Origin: Syncephalis plumigaleata
Lineage: Eukaryota; Zoopagomycota; Zoopagomycetes; Zoopagales; Piptocephalidaceae
Length of the DNA: 35,716 nt
Assembly: GCA_025201365.1 (NCBI GenBank)
Contig: JAIXMF010000123.1
Coordinates: 1-35,716, forward strand
Direction: 5' to 3'
Notes under the pieces: model-generated
The model's input: the letters and a program-made list of their open reading frames with translations, nothing else
Told to the model about the DNA's origin: nothing
Databases searched by the model: none
Program-made: the position numbers and the translations under genes
Part shown: positions 8,754 to 21,300 of the stretch, piece after piece
Layout of the letters: each line of letters starts with the position of its first letter
How positions within the stretch are numbered: the stretch's first letter is position 1

Positions 8754-11700
8754 ATGGTCGAGAAACGTCCGTGGTCGTTGGCTCATCGCTTACCGCAACT
8801 GCCGTCAACGTCATTGGTACGCTTACCCTACAGTATCGATGATGTATCCGATTACTCGCTAGAGCATAGACCTGAGAATATCATGCTAAACGATACGAAC
8901 AATGAAGCATCTCGTTGGTCGACTTTTGCACCTAGACAACGAATGCACAGTCAACCATGTCCCGATATAAATGATCGATCTACGAGACATGTATCCAGTG
9001 GCTCAATTAGTTATCGTCGTAATAGTCCTCCTATACAACATGATATTGATACAACAGGATCGACCATAATGTCGTCTTCCTCTAGTGAAGATGAAGATGA
9101 TCATATTACTAGTCATACTGTAGAATCAGAATCACTCTTACCTGCTACAATAGCATCATCTACTGCTACAGGTTCAATAGCCAACGGTGTTACACCCATC
9201 AACGATGAACACGACAAGATACCAAATATCAATCTACTTCAAAGTGTTTCAGAGAACCAGCAATATATTACACTACGCTTGAATCGACCAGCTATAGTCT
9301 GTATCCTTTATTCTATCATCATCATCGATCTATCGATGTACTAGATATTACATTTGAATAGTAATAGCAGTAATAGTAGCAGGGTTACAACCTTAATTAT
9401 TCCCATTTATAGGTTCAATTACATTTGGCAAATATAAAAAAGGTAATCTGCTAAATTGACTCTTGTCTATTGTACACTAACCATGAACAAGCCACTCTTT
9501 CCTCTTCTAATAATAATCATCATTCCTCTACTACACCATCTGCCATTCCATTATCGAATCATGCTAATGAATCATTCCTCGATCTATCTAATGATTCTAA
9601 TGATTTTACAATATACAACTCGAATGACTACGATGACTCGGATGATGCACCCGATGAATCTATTAATATGCCAATGTCACCTAATACAACAACACCATTA
9701 CAAAATCTACTTCGATCACTACGTGTACTCAACTCTACCACCAATCTTGTGCCTATAATCAACTCGTTAAACAACTCGCTAACAAATCAACCGAATCGTC
9801 GACAACAACGTCAACAACAACGTCGACGTCTACGACACCGACAAACTAACGCGCAACATCGACGTGATAATCGACGAAATGGCTTCATATTGGCGGGCAA
9901 CAATGTTCCTGCAAATATTGACACGGATCTTGATGCCATTTGGCGTATATCCACTAACACTAATACTACTAACAATAACAATAACAACACCACTACTACT
10001 ATAACATCATCGGATACTGATACTGATACACTGGATCCTATTGACTATCTAATGCCACCTATAACTAATCATGTATTACAATCACCTTTTGATTTCTCTT
10101 CTCCATCACATAATATCTCGTCACCTGCATCATCAATGCCATCGGATACTACCTCGCCTATATCGTCACCTAAATTAGAACATGTGTGTAATATGCGGGA
10201 ATTTCGTGTTTACGGTGGACCTACTCGTGACTATATGCCATTACTATTACATGATGGTAAGTATAATTGTTATGTAATCATTACTTTTATACTTATCACA
10301 TACACTCGTTAGGTTTACGTAATGATACTACACCGGAAACGTTTAGACTCCGTTATCGTATTCGTGTAGGACGAGATAATAGTCATGATGATGATAATGG
10401 TGATGGTGGTGGTGATCTATTGAATGAGTCAGCTGCTGCCTATCTACTACCATGCGAGTATATTCGTATTGAACCTGCATCGGCATGGGGTCAAAGTGCC
10501 AATATAAGCATTTGGTATGTGGAGTTGCATGGTATTGATGATCCGGAATATATACAATCAGCTCGTTATCTTTATAAACAGGTTAGTCATTGTGTCTATT
10601 TTCATCTAGTATGAATAGATTGTGAATCTAAACAACATTGTAGGCATGTGAAGAGGAGGCTACTCGTATTTGTTTGAGATATTTACAGAAACGTGGATTT
10701 AAACGATCATTCGATACGTTAATGGCGGAATCTACCATTGCCATAGGTGAACCTGATTTTTCGGAATTCTATAAGACAATGGTGAATAACAAAAGGACAT
10801 TGACATGTTGAAATGACATTCATTAAGCTTACTAATGGTCAATATAACTATAGGTGAATCAAGGTGACTGGTTAAAAGCCGAGACTATACTAAACGATCT
10901 ATTGGCAAAGCAACAATCCAAACAATTACCGGTTGCTTATCACGCAGAATGGACGTGTCTCTACGAGGATCAAACAGGTAAATATCGGCATATCTACATA
11001 TATACGTACATGTGTAATTGAGCAATGTAATGCTGGTAATAGATAGCAAAATACCATGTGCTCGAGGTGGACATCAAATGTGTATTGATGCTAAAGTAAG
11101 CAGCTTGTTATTTTTATTAATATATTAATACATCTATTAACATATACACGATGTAATATAAAAGCGTCGATTGATCTATTTATTTGGAGGTTGGAATGGC
11201 ACAGAGAATCTTAATGATCTATGGTATTATAACATAGAAGTTGGTGAATGGACGCTCATCCATCGACACACGTCAGAGTAAGTTACTATTTCGTGATAAT
11301 ATCATTATAGTCGAGTAGCATACTAATAGATGACATATATATATATACAGCTATAATGGACCTCCTCCTTCATCATGTCATCAAATGTCCTATGATACGA
11401 TAGAAGAAGAGTTGTACGTATTTGGACGATTTGTCGAACGGAAACCGCCAATCACTGAATCAGATGTTCGACCCGTACTCTATGCATTCAATACACGATC
11501 AGGCTTGTGGCGTCGTGTTCAAAGGGATACACAGGTAATGAATATGTACAAATGAGTCATTAGTGAATGAGTACACTAATAGTATGAATGTGTAGGCAGC
11601 AGGTGGACCTCCATTGCTTTATGACCATCAAATGATTATTGATTCCGATGCTCGTATGCTCTACATATCTGGTGGTCGTATTATACGTGCTCCAACTAGT

Positions 11701-13204
11701 AGTAAGCTGCCGATGTACGCCGGTCTATACGCGTATGATATTCAACACGATCAATGGCAACTGCTATGGTGAGTAGTGGACATGTTGGCAATTATATATA
11801 TATATATATATATAGTATACTTATGCCCTTATTACTATAGCGATGATCTACCCAATAAAGAGACCAGGCATGGTGATTGGTTTAACGCACGATCTGCTCA
11901 TTCCATGACACTGGACACTCGAGAGAAGATGCTCTATTTATTTTGTGGACAACGACATGGAACACCCTTGATGTAAGTGCGAATGTGAACAAGTGTAATT
12001 TTAGCTATCTAATAGCCAACTATGTTGTTATTTTATTAGTGAATCCATTCAAGTATACGATATTCGAAAGAAAACAATGATCGACTTGAGTGATTGCTTA
12101 AGTAAATCGCTATGGCCACTCGATAATGCAGCACAACGTAGCACTATGGATATTGAACATGGACTCATTCACTTTATCACCGGACTTACCTGGGATCGAC
12201 GTGAACTAGCACCAAAGACATCCACTATAGGAAGTAATCTACGATCAGGATGCGATCAATGTCAAAGTCAATCACTACTACAGCAACGTCATCGTCGTGG
12301 TGCATCTTCTAACGGCAACAATATCGATGTGGATTTCCCTTACAACGAGATATGGGTATTCGATATAGTTACGGGTAAATGGACACCGGTCCAGGTAACT
12401 AGTACATCCAGTGAAGCATCCTTTGCAAGAACACCGGTAGCACGATATGCCTTTCAGACCGTATACGATCCCGTAGATGAGGTAATTATCCCTAATAGTA
12501 GCACACGTATGCTATGTTATCTCTAATGACATTCCCATTTACTATAGATGATCTATACGTTTGGCGGTAATCCAAAGGATCAACAGGATGAAACACGACG
12601 ACTGAATGATTTATGGAGATTGAAGATACAAAGGTAAATAATAGTAATGTGAATAGTTAAGAGCTTAGTCTAATTATCTTTTATGTATATAGTCAGTCAT
12701 CTCATTTAACAATGATGCAACAAGCACAATTCCTACTAAGACGACAATGGTAATTACTTTATCTCTCTATCTATCTATCTATACATATATTCTAATTAGT
12801 GTTATACAATCATACGATCATTTTTGCATAGTTTCATTGAAATGTGTCGACAAGGCGATAAAGCAATGGCACTCAACTATTTGCAAACTAAAGTCTACGC
12901 GGTCACTAATCATATGTTGCCCGCAAGCGAGGAAAGTTATCGATCATTGGCAGCATTACTATTTCAGCCACCTGTTATCGCTAGTCCATCGGTAGATACT
13001 GATACTGGTAGTGGATCAGGCAAGTATTACTCTAGAATACAAACCAGCATGTTATTAATATACTTATTTACTTATGATGTACTATTAGATGACACTCGTT
13101 TAACACAGGAGCGTACCAGAGTCTATGAAATGATTCTAAAACTGATAACAGGACCACAATCTACACCCAATGATGATCTAACTCATTTAGTGCCATTATG
13201 TTGA
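8754..13204 (+). CDS. Muskelin (discoidin-like, LisH/CTLH, kelch)
   Basis: Sixteen exons join in phase to about 1,138 residues: 8754-9300, 9413-9442, 9492-10256, 10313-10581, 10644-10781, 10854-10977, 11043-11095, 11165-11277, 11351-11534, 11596-11768, 11841-11972, 12040-12481, 12548-12633, 12693-12749, 12832-13019 and 13089-13204. Muskelin is a kelch-repeat subunit of the CTLH/GID ubiquitin ligase. The N-terminal discoidin-like domain shows ASRWS, CSITFGKYKK, HVCNMREFRVYGG, LRNDTTPETFRLR and WGQSANISIWYVELHGIDDPEY. A LisH motif (EEEATRICLRYLQKRGF) and a CTLH-like helix region follow, then kelch repeats (RGGHQMCIDAKKRRLIYLFG onward; GPPPSSCHQM; LLYDHQMIID; RSAHSMTLD; RYAFQTVYD). The last exons match the muskelin C-terminal helical tail, ending LTHLVPLC. 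It is longer than human muskelin (735 aa) because of Ser/Asn-rich N-terminal sequence, including a 230-residue insertion inside the discoidin domain (residues 193-422). Confidence 0.92.
11793..11814. repeat. (AT)n microsatellite in a muskelin intron
   Basis: About 11 AT dinucleotides lie inside the 72-nt intron at 11769-11840, between donor and acceptor. Confidence 0.8.
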
Positions 13205-13329
13205 AGCGTGTGATATGTTGTTTTTATTTTGATTTGGTTAATAAATCGTGAATATACGATCTATTCGTTTATAATTGATGACAATTTCAGTTAATAGGAA
13301 TGCATTCAATGTGTTATTTGCTATTTATA

Positions 13330-13639
13330 TGAGGTACGGGTTGGTTGACTCGTGTCATGGGGAGTGGAGTCTCTCCGGTCCCGGATGTATTATTCTGGGT
13401 AGTGCTCGACATAGCTTCGCTCACGTATAGTATCTCGCTGTTGAACTCTCAACAACCTCTTGCACTCGCAATAACACTAGACAATAAAACGATATGATAA
13501 CTCGAACGATGATTCTTTTATTCATAATAATGTGTACTGGTATTTATACTAAAGCCTAAGTAGCGGAGCGCTACAAGCTTATCAACTTTTACCCAGGTAT
13601 TTATCTATATTCCAGCGGCGACCGGGTTATAGTCCCACA
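13330..13639. mobile_element. Probable solo LTR
   Basis: A 310-base segment starts TGAGGTACGGG and ends GGTTATAGTCCCACA, so it has TG...CA termini. It is flanked on both sides by TATA (13326-13329 and 13640-13643), which could be a 4-bp target duplication. It is visibly richer in G and C than its surroundings (GGAGTGGAGTCTCTCCGG, CAGCGGCGACCGGG) and contains an AATAAA at about 13483. No retrotransposon coding sequence adjoins it, hence a solo LTR. The TATA flank in AT-rich DNA is weak evidence. The 3' end of muskelin, with an AATAAA at 13240, lies just before it. Confidence 0.45.
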
Positions 13640-13749
13640 TATATACTAATGAATACTACATGACTCTTCCATCCAATTTGGGCAGTTAGACTGTTATTTT
13701 TATGAATAAATAATAAAACTTACGTATTTAGATGTAGAAGCGTTAACCA

Positions 13750-13957
13750 TCACGGATAAGCTGTTTCTTGTTGTCCATCATTTCTTGAACATTTAGAAGT
13801 AATGACACTTTGATGTAGTTGCGTTGGAACACCATTTCCATTGCGAAGACTGAGAATAATCTGAATAACATTCAGACATGCTGCCATATCCCGATTCCAT
13901 ACACGCTACTCGAATCCTTTACCATTCATGTCATCTTTACAATTCTGATGTGTGCAT
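13750..13957 (-). pseudogene. Decayed copy of the 75-aa element gene
   Basis: This aligns with exon 2 of the 75-aa gene at 3338-3552. It keeps the intron acceptor (TATTAG before 13957), GATTCGAGT and TATGGAATCGGG, and then, in a shifted frame, SLRNGNGVPTQLHQSVITSK. A one-base length difference between these blocks (about 13870-13890) breaks the frame, an in-frame stop occurs near the start, and the upstream donor site and first exon are not intact. The retained protein similarity shows that the ancestral element carried this gene. Confidence 0.6.
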
Positions 13958-14169
13958 CTAATAGAATAATGAATTAGTATATTGTTATAGATTGTACTCA
14001 TATTAAGAAGGCATGACAAGTGACAGTAGGATATCTCGTCAATTAGAAAGACTTGAACACCATGCTTCATTGTTATCCACACTTGTGTATGATTTATTTG
14101 TGTATTCTTGATTAAAATAACGTCATCGTATTTCTCTACTCCATATCGTCTTTCTTATTCCATTCCACT

Positions 14170-15795
14170 ATGTCTACTACTACTGCGGCTACTACTGAAA
14201 TATCGAGTAATCCCAACTCGTCTTGTAGATTACTTGATTGTCTGAATAGTCTTCCATGTCATGACCAGCATGTCTTCCGTAGTCAACTTGACCATATCGA
14301 ATTATTGCGTTTATCAGCATGTTGTCGCTCGTTAAGAAGCAGTATTCGAAATGATAGAGTATTATGGCATGAACTATACCATAGGGATTTCCTATCAGGA
14401 GCGTATTATGCTAAAGAAATGGATTTTGTATTATGGTGTATACGCACGGATGTCAACAATCCATGTACATCGGATAAACGAGCCGATCTACTAGAGAATG
14501 TGGACTGGTACAACACATATCGTCGACGAGTGAGCACCGAGAATAATTGGCGATATGGACGATGCAAGACCACGCGTATCGATATGAAGGCTGACAAGGG
14601 TGGATCATGTCATAGCACAGAAGCTGAGGATAATAGTTCAGATATCATAGAAGAAAATTGCTCAGACGAAACACCAAATTTTACTTTAGAATATTTGCCA
14701 CATTCAAATCTTAGATCAGGCAACAATATTGTACATAGCAGCACATTCTTTACATCGCCAAATATTCTTCTGCTTGATGCTGGTAATGAAGATGAGGATG
14801 ATTATGTCTGGGGTGACCATTACATAGCTGTAATTCCTAGTGCAATCAAGAGCGATATCAACTCTAATGTAAAAATACTCTCTCGCAAATATGGTGGCGT
14901 TATCACTACATTTGATGTTCCAGTACCATATGAAGTCAAGGCAATCAAAGGGAAATGGGTATTATTAGTAAACAAATCACTAGGGTCATTCAGGAATTTG
15001 CGAGTTTGTAAGTGTGATAATTGTACAATGATGCAATATAACTAGTACTAATAATCAATACATTCAGCCGATATAATGGTATTTGATATAGATAATAGTA
15101 TCATGTGTCCAGGAAGCATCGATGATACATGGCATGCGACATGTTTCTATAAAACAACCAATAATACAGCAATAGTATACACGGCAAGACTAGTCGATGA
15201 TGATGATGTGGGTCGTATTGAATGGGCATTATACCAGTTCTCAAGCAATAATCCTGTTGTACAATTGCGAAGCGGTTGGTTTCAAGTACCTGAAGGGATA
15301 CCAGAAATATCAATATATCTTGCTCACAACCCATACGATTCGTATATGATAATTGAGTTATATAGTCATCCTAGTTATGATCCATACATAATTCATAGTG
15401 TAGAATCCAGTGGTCAAAGTCATACTCCACGTAATTGCTCCATTATGACTGACCTACATATACCTATCCCATTATTAAGGACTGGATGCGATTATTCAAT
15501 ACTTGGTCCCCGACCAACAAAAATATGGACAGACTTATCCTACAATGACGATCAAGTATTACAAATACCGGGTACAACTTTCATTAGAAATCTTATTGGA
15601 GATCTTTATATATTTACTACGTATTGTGATTATATGAAAAGGCGATTACTTGTAGACATCAATACAAAGAAAGTAATACGCAGATTGAAAGCACCAGCTA
15701 GGGACGAACAACTGGATGATTATGCAATGGTTGGTACGATACGTAGTCTTGATGAAAAACGTACGCTAGTAATACAAGAATACGGTGAATTATAA
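14170..15795 (+). CDS. F-box-like protein carried in TIR element copy 2
   Basis: Two exons (14170-15007 and 15068-15795) joined across a 60-nt GT-AG intron give 521 residues. Residues of about 18-75 fit an F-box: CRLLDCLNSLP, HVFRSQLDHIELLRLSACC, RSLRSSIRNDRVLWHELYHRDF, with the usual leucines and the LW pair. F-box proteins link substrates to SKP1-cullin-1 ubiquitin ligases. The remainder has no recognised repeats; it has an acidic patch (EDNSSDIIEENCSDETPN, GNEDEDDYVWGDHY) and many beta-type segments such as HNPYDSYMIIELYSH, so a propeller-like C-terminal half is possible but unproven. It is intact, with a normal intron. Lying between the TIRs, it is probably cargo or a captured host gene rather than a transposition gene. 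The F-box call rests on pattern only. Confidence 0.66.
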
Positions 15796-16298
15796 CAAAT
15801 AGCAATAAATCATACTATACTAGTAGATAAGCAGTGTTTATACATCATTAAACCATAACACATGCTAATGCTTTCTATGAACTGGATGATTAATCGAATA
15901 AATCAACTATAGTAGCAATTGAGACATCAAGCTGTACAAACTGATGAATGCTTCTCAATGCATAGAGGATGTTGCTCGGTAGCACATGTACTACGTCATC
16001 ATTTCATTCTGCTTGATTGAAGATTGCTATCTGAATACTCTCGAATGCCATTATAACAATGCACTGAATAAAACAAACATCCATGTTGTCCTTTACTAAA
16101 TGTTCCTGTCAATTTATCATAGCTTGTTAAAACTATTGTAATATATGATATCGCGATCATTAACATCTCTCTCAACTGCTAGGATCATAACAACTACTCA
16201 ATAATAATAGCAATGCGATAATAGTGTTAACAATTGTGCAAATCTATTTATTAATAAACACAAACATTTAACAGTGTTAATCGGTTGGAAAAACACTG
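15796..16298. other. Right arm of TIR element copy 2, no gene seen
   Basis: About 500 bases of AT-rich sequence. The last 100 bases match the right end of copy 1. No open frame here looks genic. Confidence 0.6.
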
Positions 16299-16390
16299 TA
16301 GCAAACAGTGACGTTTTTCTCGTCTTTTCCCGTTTATTGTTTGTTTGCTTGTTTTAACATTTAACACTTACTCTACTACCAGTTGTGACT

Positions 16391-18025
16391 ATGCGGTTAA
16401 TTAGCAAACATATTGAAAAGGACCGTTCTGGTCGAGTGACACTCTATCCAGAGGAGCAAGAGGATATGTGGCATATTTACAACCTTATCCTACCAGGAGA
16501 TCTTGTTAAAGCCACCGCATTTCGGTAATACTCAATAGCTAATCTATCCAGTACAGGCACTAAGTTGTCGCTAACACACACTGTATCATGCTATGTAGAC
16601 GTGTTCAGAATGTGACAGAGACCGGTTCGACGACAAGTCAAAGGGTTCGCACCACACTGACGATTAAGGTGGAGCGAACGGAATTTGACGCGCAAGAGTG
16701 TGTACTTAGTATTAATGGACCGAATGTAGCAGAGAATCAGTATGTAAAGGTATTTATTAGCAAGTGCGAGGTATACATATGACATAAACGAGTAAACAGA
16801 CGTGTATATATATGATAATAGCTAGGTCAATATCATACATTGGACTTGGAGTTGCATCGTAATTTCTCCATCACCAAACCTGAATGGGACTCGATGGCAT
16901 TCGATCGAATTGCCGAGGCATGCGATATTAATCAAAAGTCTGATTTGGCAGCCGTGGTACTTCAAGATGGTAGGGGTCGTTTATTCACGTAGAGAGGGAG
17001 AGAGCATGACACTAGATTGATAACACGCGATTCATTCTATTAATTTAGGATTAGCGAACATTTGTCTAGTAACATCGAGTATGACCATTGTTCGACAACG
17101 TATTGAAACAGGTGTACCGCGAAAGCGTAAAGGATTCGCTACAGCGCATGAACAGGTAAGCGAGTAATGATTAGTATCATTGAATCATGCCATGTTACTG
17201 AACAATGATCATTGAACAACTAGGGATTGAAACGATTCTACGAGCAAGTACTACAAGGTATACTTACGCATATTCAACTAAATCGTGTCAAGGCCGTACT
17301 TTTAGCTAGTCCGGGATTTGTTAAGGTAACTAAGATGTGATATTGCATAGATATACGATTAGATGTGATAATGATCAATGCACACTTGTTAGGACAATCT
17401 ATTCCAATATCTAATGGAACAAGCAGAGGTAAATGATCCACCTATATATATATATATATATATATCTGTATCCTGACATGGTGTATTTCTATTAGCGTCG
17501 CGATATTAAAATAATACTGGATAACAAGGCGAAATTCGTTTTGGCCCATTGCTCGAGTGGACACAAACACGCATTAGAGGAGGTGTTGAGACAACCTGGC
17601 ATGCAATCACATCTAGCGGATACCAAGGCTGCCTCCGAGGTAAAGGCACTCGAACGCTTTTACGAGGCATTAGGCAAGGATGAAGGACGTGCATTCTACG
17701 GTTGGGATCACGTCAATAAGGCGAATGAACGCGGTGCCATTGAAACACTTTTAATAGCCGATAATCTATTTAGGTGAGACTAGTTGTGTGTATTTATTAT
17801 TGATTCAACATGATTAACATCGTAAACTGTACACTTGCTCCATCTAGATCATTCGACATACCAACACGAAAGAAATACGTTCGATTAGTCGAGTCGGTAC
17901 GTGCATCGGGTGGCAAGGCATTTGTTCTATCGACACAACATGTAACGGGCGAGCAATTGGCTCAATTGACCGGACTAGCCGCCATTCTTCATTATCCAGC
18001 ACCTGATATAGAAGATGAAGATTAG
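16391..18025 (+). CDS. DOM34: Pelota/Dom34 ribosome-rescue factor
   Basis: Eight exons (16391-16524, 16599-16749, 16822-16969, 17049-17155, 17224-17325, 17393-17428, 17496-17773, 17848-18025) join in phase to 377 residues, close to the family's usual 385. The protein pairs with Hbs1 to recognise stalled ribosomes in no-go and nonstop decay and to split them with Rli1/ABCE1. Domain 1 ([43 protein letters not shown]) is the Sm-like N-terminal fold. The middle domain has [47 protein letters not shown] and ASPGFVKD. The C-terminal L7Ae-like domain has [44 protein letters not shown] and [30 protein letters not shown]. It lacks the GGQ of eRF1, as expected. Its ATG lies about 90 bases after TIR element copy 2. 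Confidence 0.96.
17443..17465. repeat. (TA)n microsatellite in a DOM34 intron
   Basis: About 11 TA dinucleotides inside the intron at 17429-17495. Confidence 0.8.
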
Positions 18026-18360
18026 GCATAATGACGTAATAACAATAACAATACTACAAGTAGTAGTGGAATGACAACGATGATGATGTTTAGATTACCA
18101 TTATATCTGTTACGATATCAATTCCATCGTACAATTATATTACATTATACAATAAAATAGGTTATAGTAAATAAGGATGATAAAGATCATCAGTTTATTT
18201 AGTTTACGTATGTATATATATAAAGAATATCATAATAATGTATAAATAATAATGGTTAACAATACAAAATACGAAATAAAGAATACAAAATATGAGAAAG
18301 AGAAAGAAATAGAAATAGAAAAAACGTCATTAATAAATGTAATACTGACTAACTAAAGAG
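18026..18360. other. Convergent 3' region between DOM34 and the RIM15-like gene
   Basis: About 335 bases, very AT-rich, with AATAAAATA near 18151 on the + strand for DOM34 polyadenylation. No coding signal is seen. Confidence 0.6.
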
Positions 18361-21300
18361 TTAAGATGCCGCCATTTCTGCTGCTACATTACGACGAAGT
18401 TGACAGAAATAGCGTAGACGATGCTGTAGTGTTGCCTTATCCACCGGCTTCACTAGTACTTCATCGAATACACGCGCTAAATGAATAGGATGCTCGTAAG
18501 CGGTTACCGCAATAATGGGTGTTTGACGATTAGCGTTATTGGTCGATTTGATCATACGTGCTGCTGCTTCACCATCAACAATTGGCATCACGACATCCAT
18601 GAAGATGATATCGAATACAACCTTGCCCATAGCACAACGAATAGCCTCGGCACCATTACGTACAACGACACAACGACAATTGAGCTTGCCAAGTACAGTT
18701 TCTAGAATCTTACACGCCACCGGATTATCATCGGCAATGAGTACATCCCATGGTCCATTGTAATTCTTGGTAGATTTCTTTGATGATGTTGTGTTCACTA
18801 GTGATCTACTTGTAATGGACGTGGTAGTCGGTGCTGTCATACCATCTGAGGATGTTGATGCTGCAATAGCTACAGGCATTGTATTGCTATGACAACTAGT
18901 ACTACTTGGTGAGTAAGATGGCACTGGTTGAGATGGTGAATCTGCACCACTACCACTACCACCGGTGACACTACCCGTACGAATTCGTAATGGTTGCACG
19001 CGTGCCGGTAATGAGACACGCGATCGAGGTTGACCACCACGGAGAGCATCTACCGTTGATATGGGTAGATTCAAGTAGTTGTCAGGAGTAGTACCCGCTG
19101 CTACCATATCTGATGTATCTTCATTTTGAGATACATTGTTATTAGCGGTAGTTGTACTCATGGAAGCACCACGGGCTAACGGTGATGATACGAGTGGTGT
19201 GGGCAATTCTGATACTGAAATATTACGTGAACGACGATGTGAACGTGAACTCGTACGACGTAATGAAATGTCGGCCAATCCAGCATTGGGACTAGGACTA
19301 GGCGTGGAGGTGGTATTAGGCGTGCCACCCGCTCCACTCGATGATGGAATTGACGGGAATGGCACAGAAGACTCGGCCAGTTGTTCCGATTTCAACTTGC
19401 GTATAACATCTTCATTCGCCTTTCCTAATGCCTCTAGATTCTTGTAAACAAATGTACCGAAATCTGCTGCATCTTCCTCGGCCGGTGTTGTCATCTCCTC
19501 TAGACTTAATCCTTCACCCATAGGTTCATTGCTGGCAGTGGCTGTAGTAATGGTATTCGTTGCTGTCAATGGCGAATCTGATCCTCCTGTCAATGGTAGT
19601 GCTACACTGGAAGGAGTAGTCGTCGTCGAACCACATACACCTCCTGACAATGACTGTGATGGTTGTGCCGATACAGGTGTCGTTATAGCGTCATCCTCGG
19701 TTACTTCACCGGGTGCAGGCATTGTCACGCCACGACCATCAAAGTAATCCGTGTCTTCCATTGATTCGGTTTGAGGCACAAACGAGGGTGTATCCGTACA
19801 AATGGTTTGCCAATTGATCTCCTTAAAGAAAGGATGTGCCTTCACTTGTTCCGCTCCTTCACAGCCTAGACGTCGTCGTGGATCAATACACAGCAATTGT
19901 TCCATAAAATCTCGTGCTTCCGGTGACAATTCTATCTCATCTTCATGCCAGTTGATCTGTCGCGTTAGAATCCTTTCAAACACTTTATCGGGTGTTTCGG
20001 CATGGAATGGTGGAATACCGTAAATGAACTCGTAACAAATAACACCTAGAGCCCACTATATCATAATCATAATTATTAGTATCAACATTGCCAGTATTTG
20101 TAGAGATGCTTACCCAATCTACCATGGTATCCTGTCCTGTACCTAGAATTGATTCAGGTGCCAAATAGTCCGGAGTACCCACGAACTTTTTATCAGTAGC
20201 CGGTTTATCATCGATAGACGCTGATGCAGCAGCAGCCATTGGCAATAGTAACGATGTCGTTGATGAAGGTGGTGGTGGTGGCACTGGTGACATTGACGAT
20301 GTATCATCCATGAATTGATGAGCAATAGGTGTACCTGGAGTGGCGGGTGTATTAGAACCGGTAGTTAACGAGCTACTCATCGTTGACACACTACTACCCA
20401 ATGATCCTCGTCGTTCTTGATCCATTAATAGATTGAAATACGATTGAGGATAGGGCAATGAAGAGGATATTCCCGTAGCTGAATGAGCGGCATGTGTGTC
20501 ATTCAATGTCGTATTAGAGGGTGATGACAATGAGGAGGTCTGACCACCACCACCACCACCACCATCTAATGGGCCATCTCGTGTTGACAATGAGGCAGAT
20601 CGACTGAATGGAGGTCCTCCACCACCAATGCCCGTCGATGAACTCATTTGCGATTCACCTTGAGCACGTCGACCTAGAAATCCCATACGTGATAATCCGA
20701 AATCCGTTAATTTAACATGTCCATCCTGATCAATCAGTAGATTATCAGGTTTTAAATCACTACAAAATAAACAATAGCCTATTAGTAAATAGATAATCGT
20801 AAATAAACATCATTACAATGCTAATCTTACCGATGAATAATGCCTAATGAATGAAGATACTCTAGACCGAGGGTTACCTCCGCCAAATAACTACGAGCCC
20901 AATCCTCGGATAGACCACCGAGGGTTTTAATTAGGGCAGCGCAATCACCGCCATTCAGATACTCCATCACCAAGTAGAGATAATCCTTACTTTGGAACGA
21001 GTAGAATAGTCGTACCACATAAGGTGAATCGCGTTGCATCATTAGAATCATACGTTCTGCCTTGACATTCGTTACTTGATTCTTGGCAATCATATCCGAT
21101 TTACGTAGCACTTTGATGGCGTAATAATCACCGGTGGCGTGTTTCTTCGCTAAATAGACTGAGCCAAACGCACCCTTACTAATAGGTTTGATGATCTCGT
21201 AATCTTTGATGCTAGGTGCGGTGGATCGACCTGGTAACATGGACATACCAGCTGACAGAGGAGTAGAAGCACTGACAGTGGATAACGATACGGTTGACGC

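Larger units (their letters stand above)
13657..16300. mobile_element. TIR element, copy 2, carrying an F-box-like gene
   Basis: The left end (from 13659) has CTTCCATCCAATTTGGGCAG and the right end (to 16298), read inverted, begins CAGTGTTTTTCC; both are flanked by TA (13657-13658, 16299-16300). The left roughly 380 bases align with copy 1 (3208-3660) and the right roughly 100 bases with 5100-5191, including TTAACAATTGTG and AATCTATTTATTAATAAA. The middle differs: this copy holds a two-exon F-box-like gene (14170-15795). The inverted repeats are more worn than in copy 1; the right one keeps only about 15 bases. No transposase is seen, so it is presumed non-autonomous. It sits 18 bases past the putative solo LTR and ends about 90 bases before the DOM34 start codon. 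Confidence 0.6.

Noticed and set aside
9811-9993. Leu/Val- and Arg-rich minus-strand frame opposite muskelin exon 3
   Set aside because: It is the complement of Asn/Gln/Arg triplet runs in a supported coding exon.
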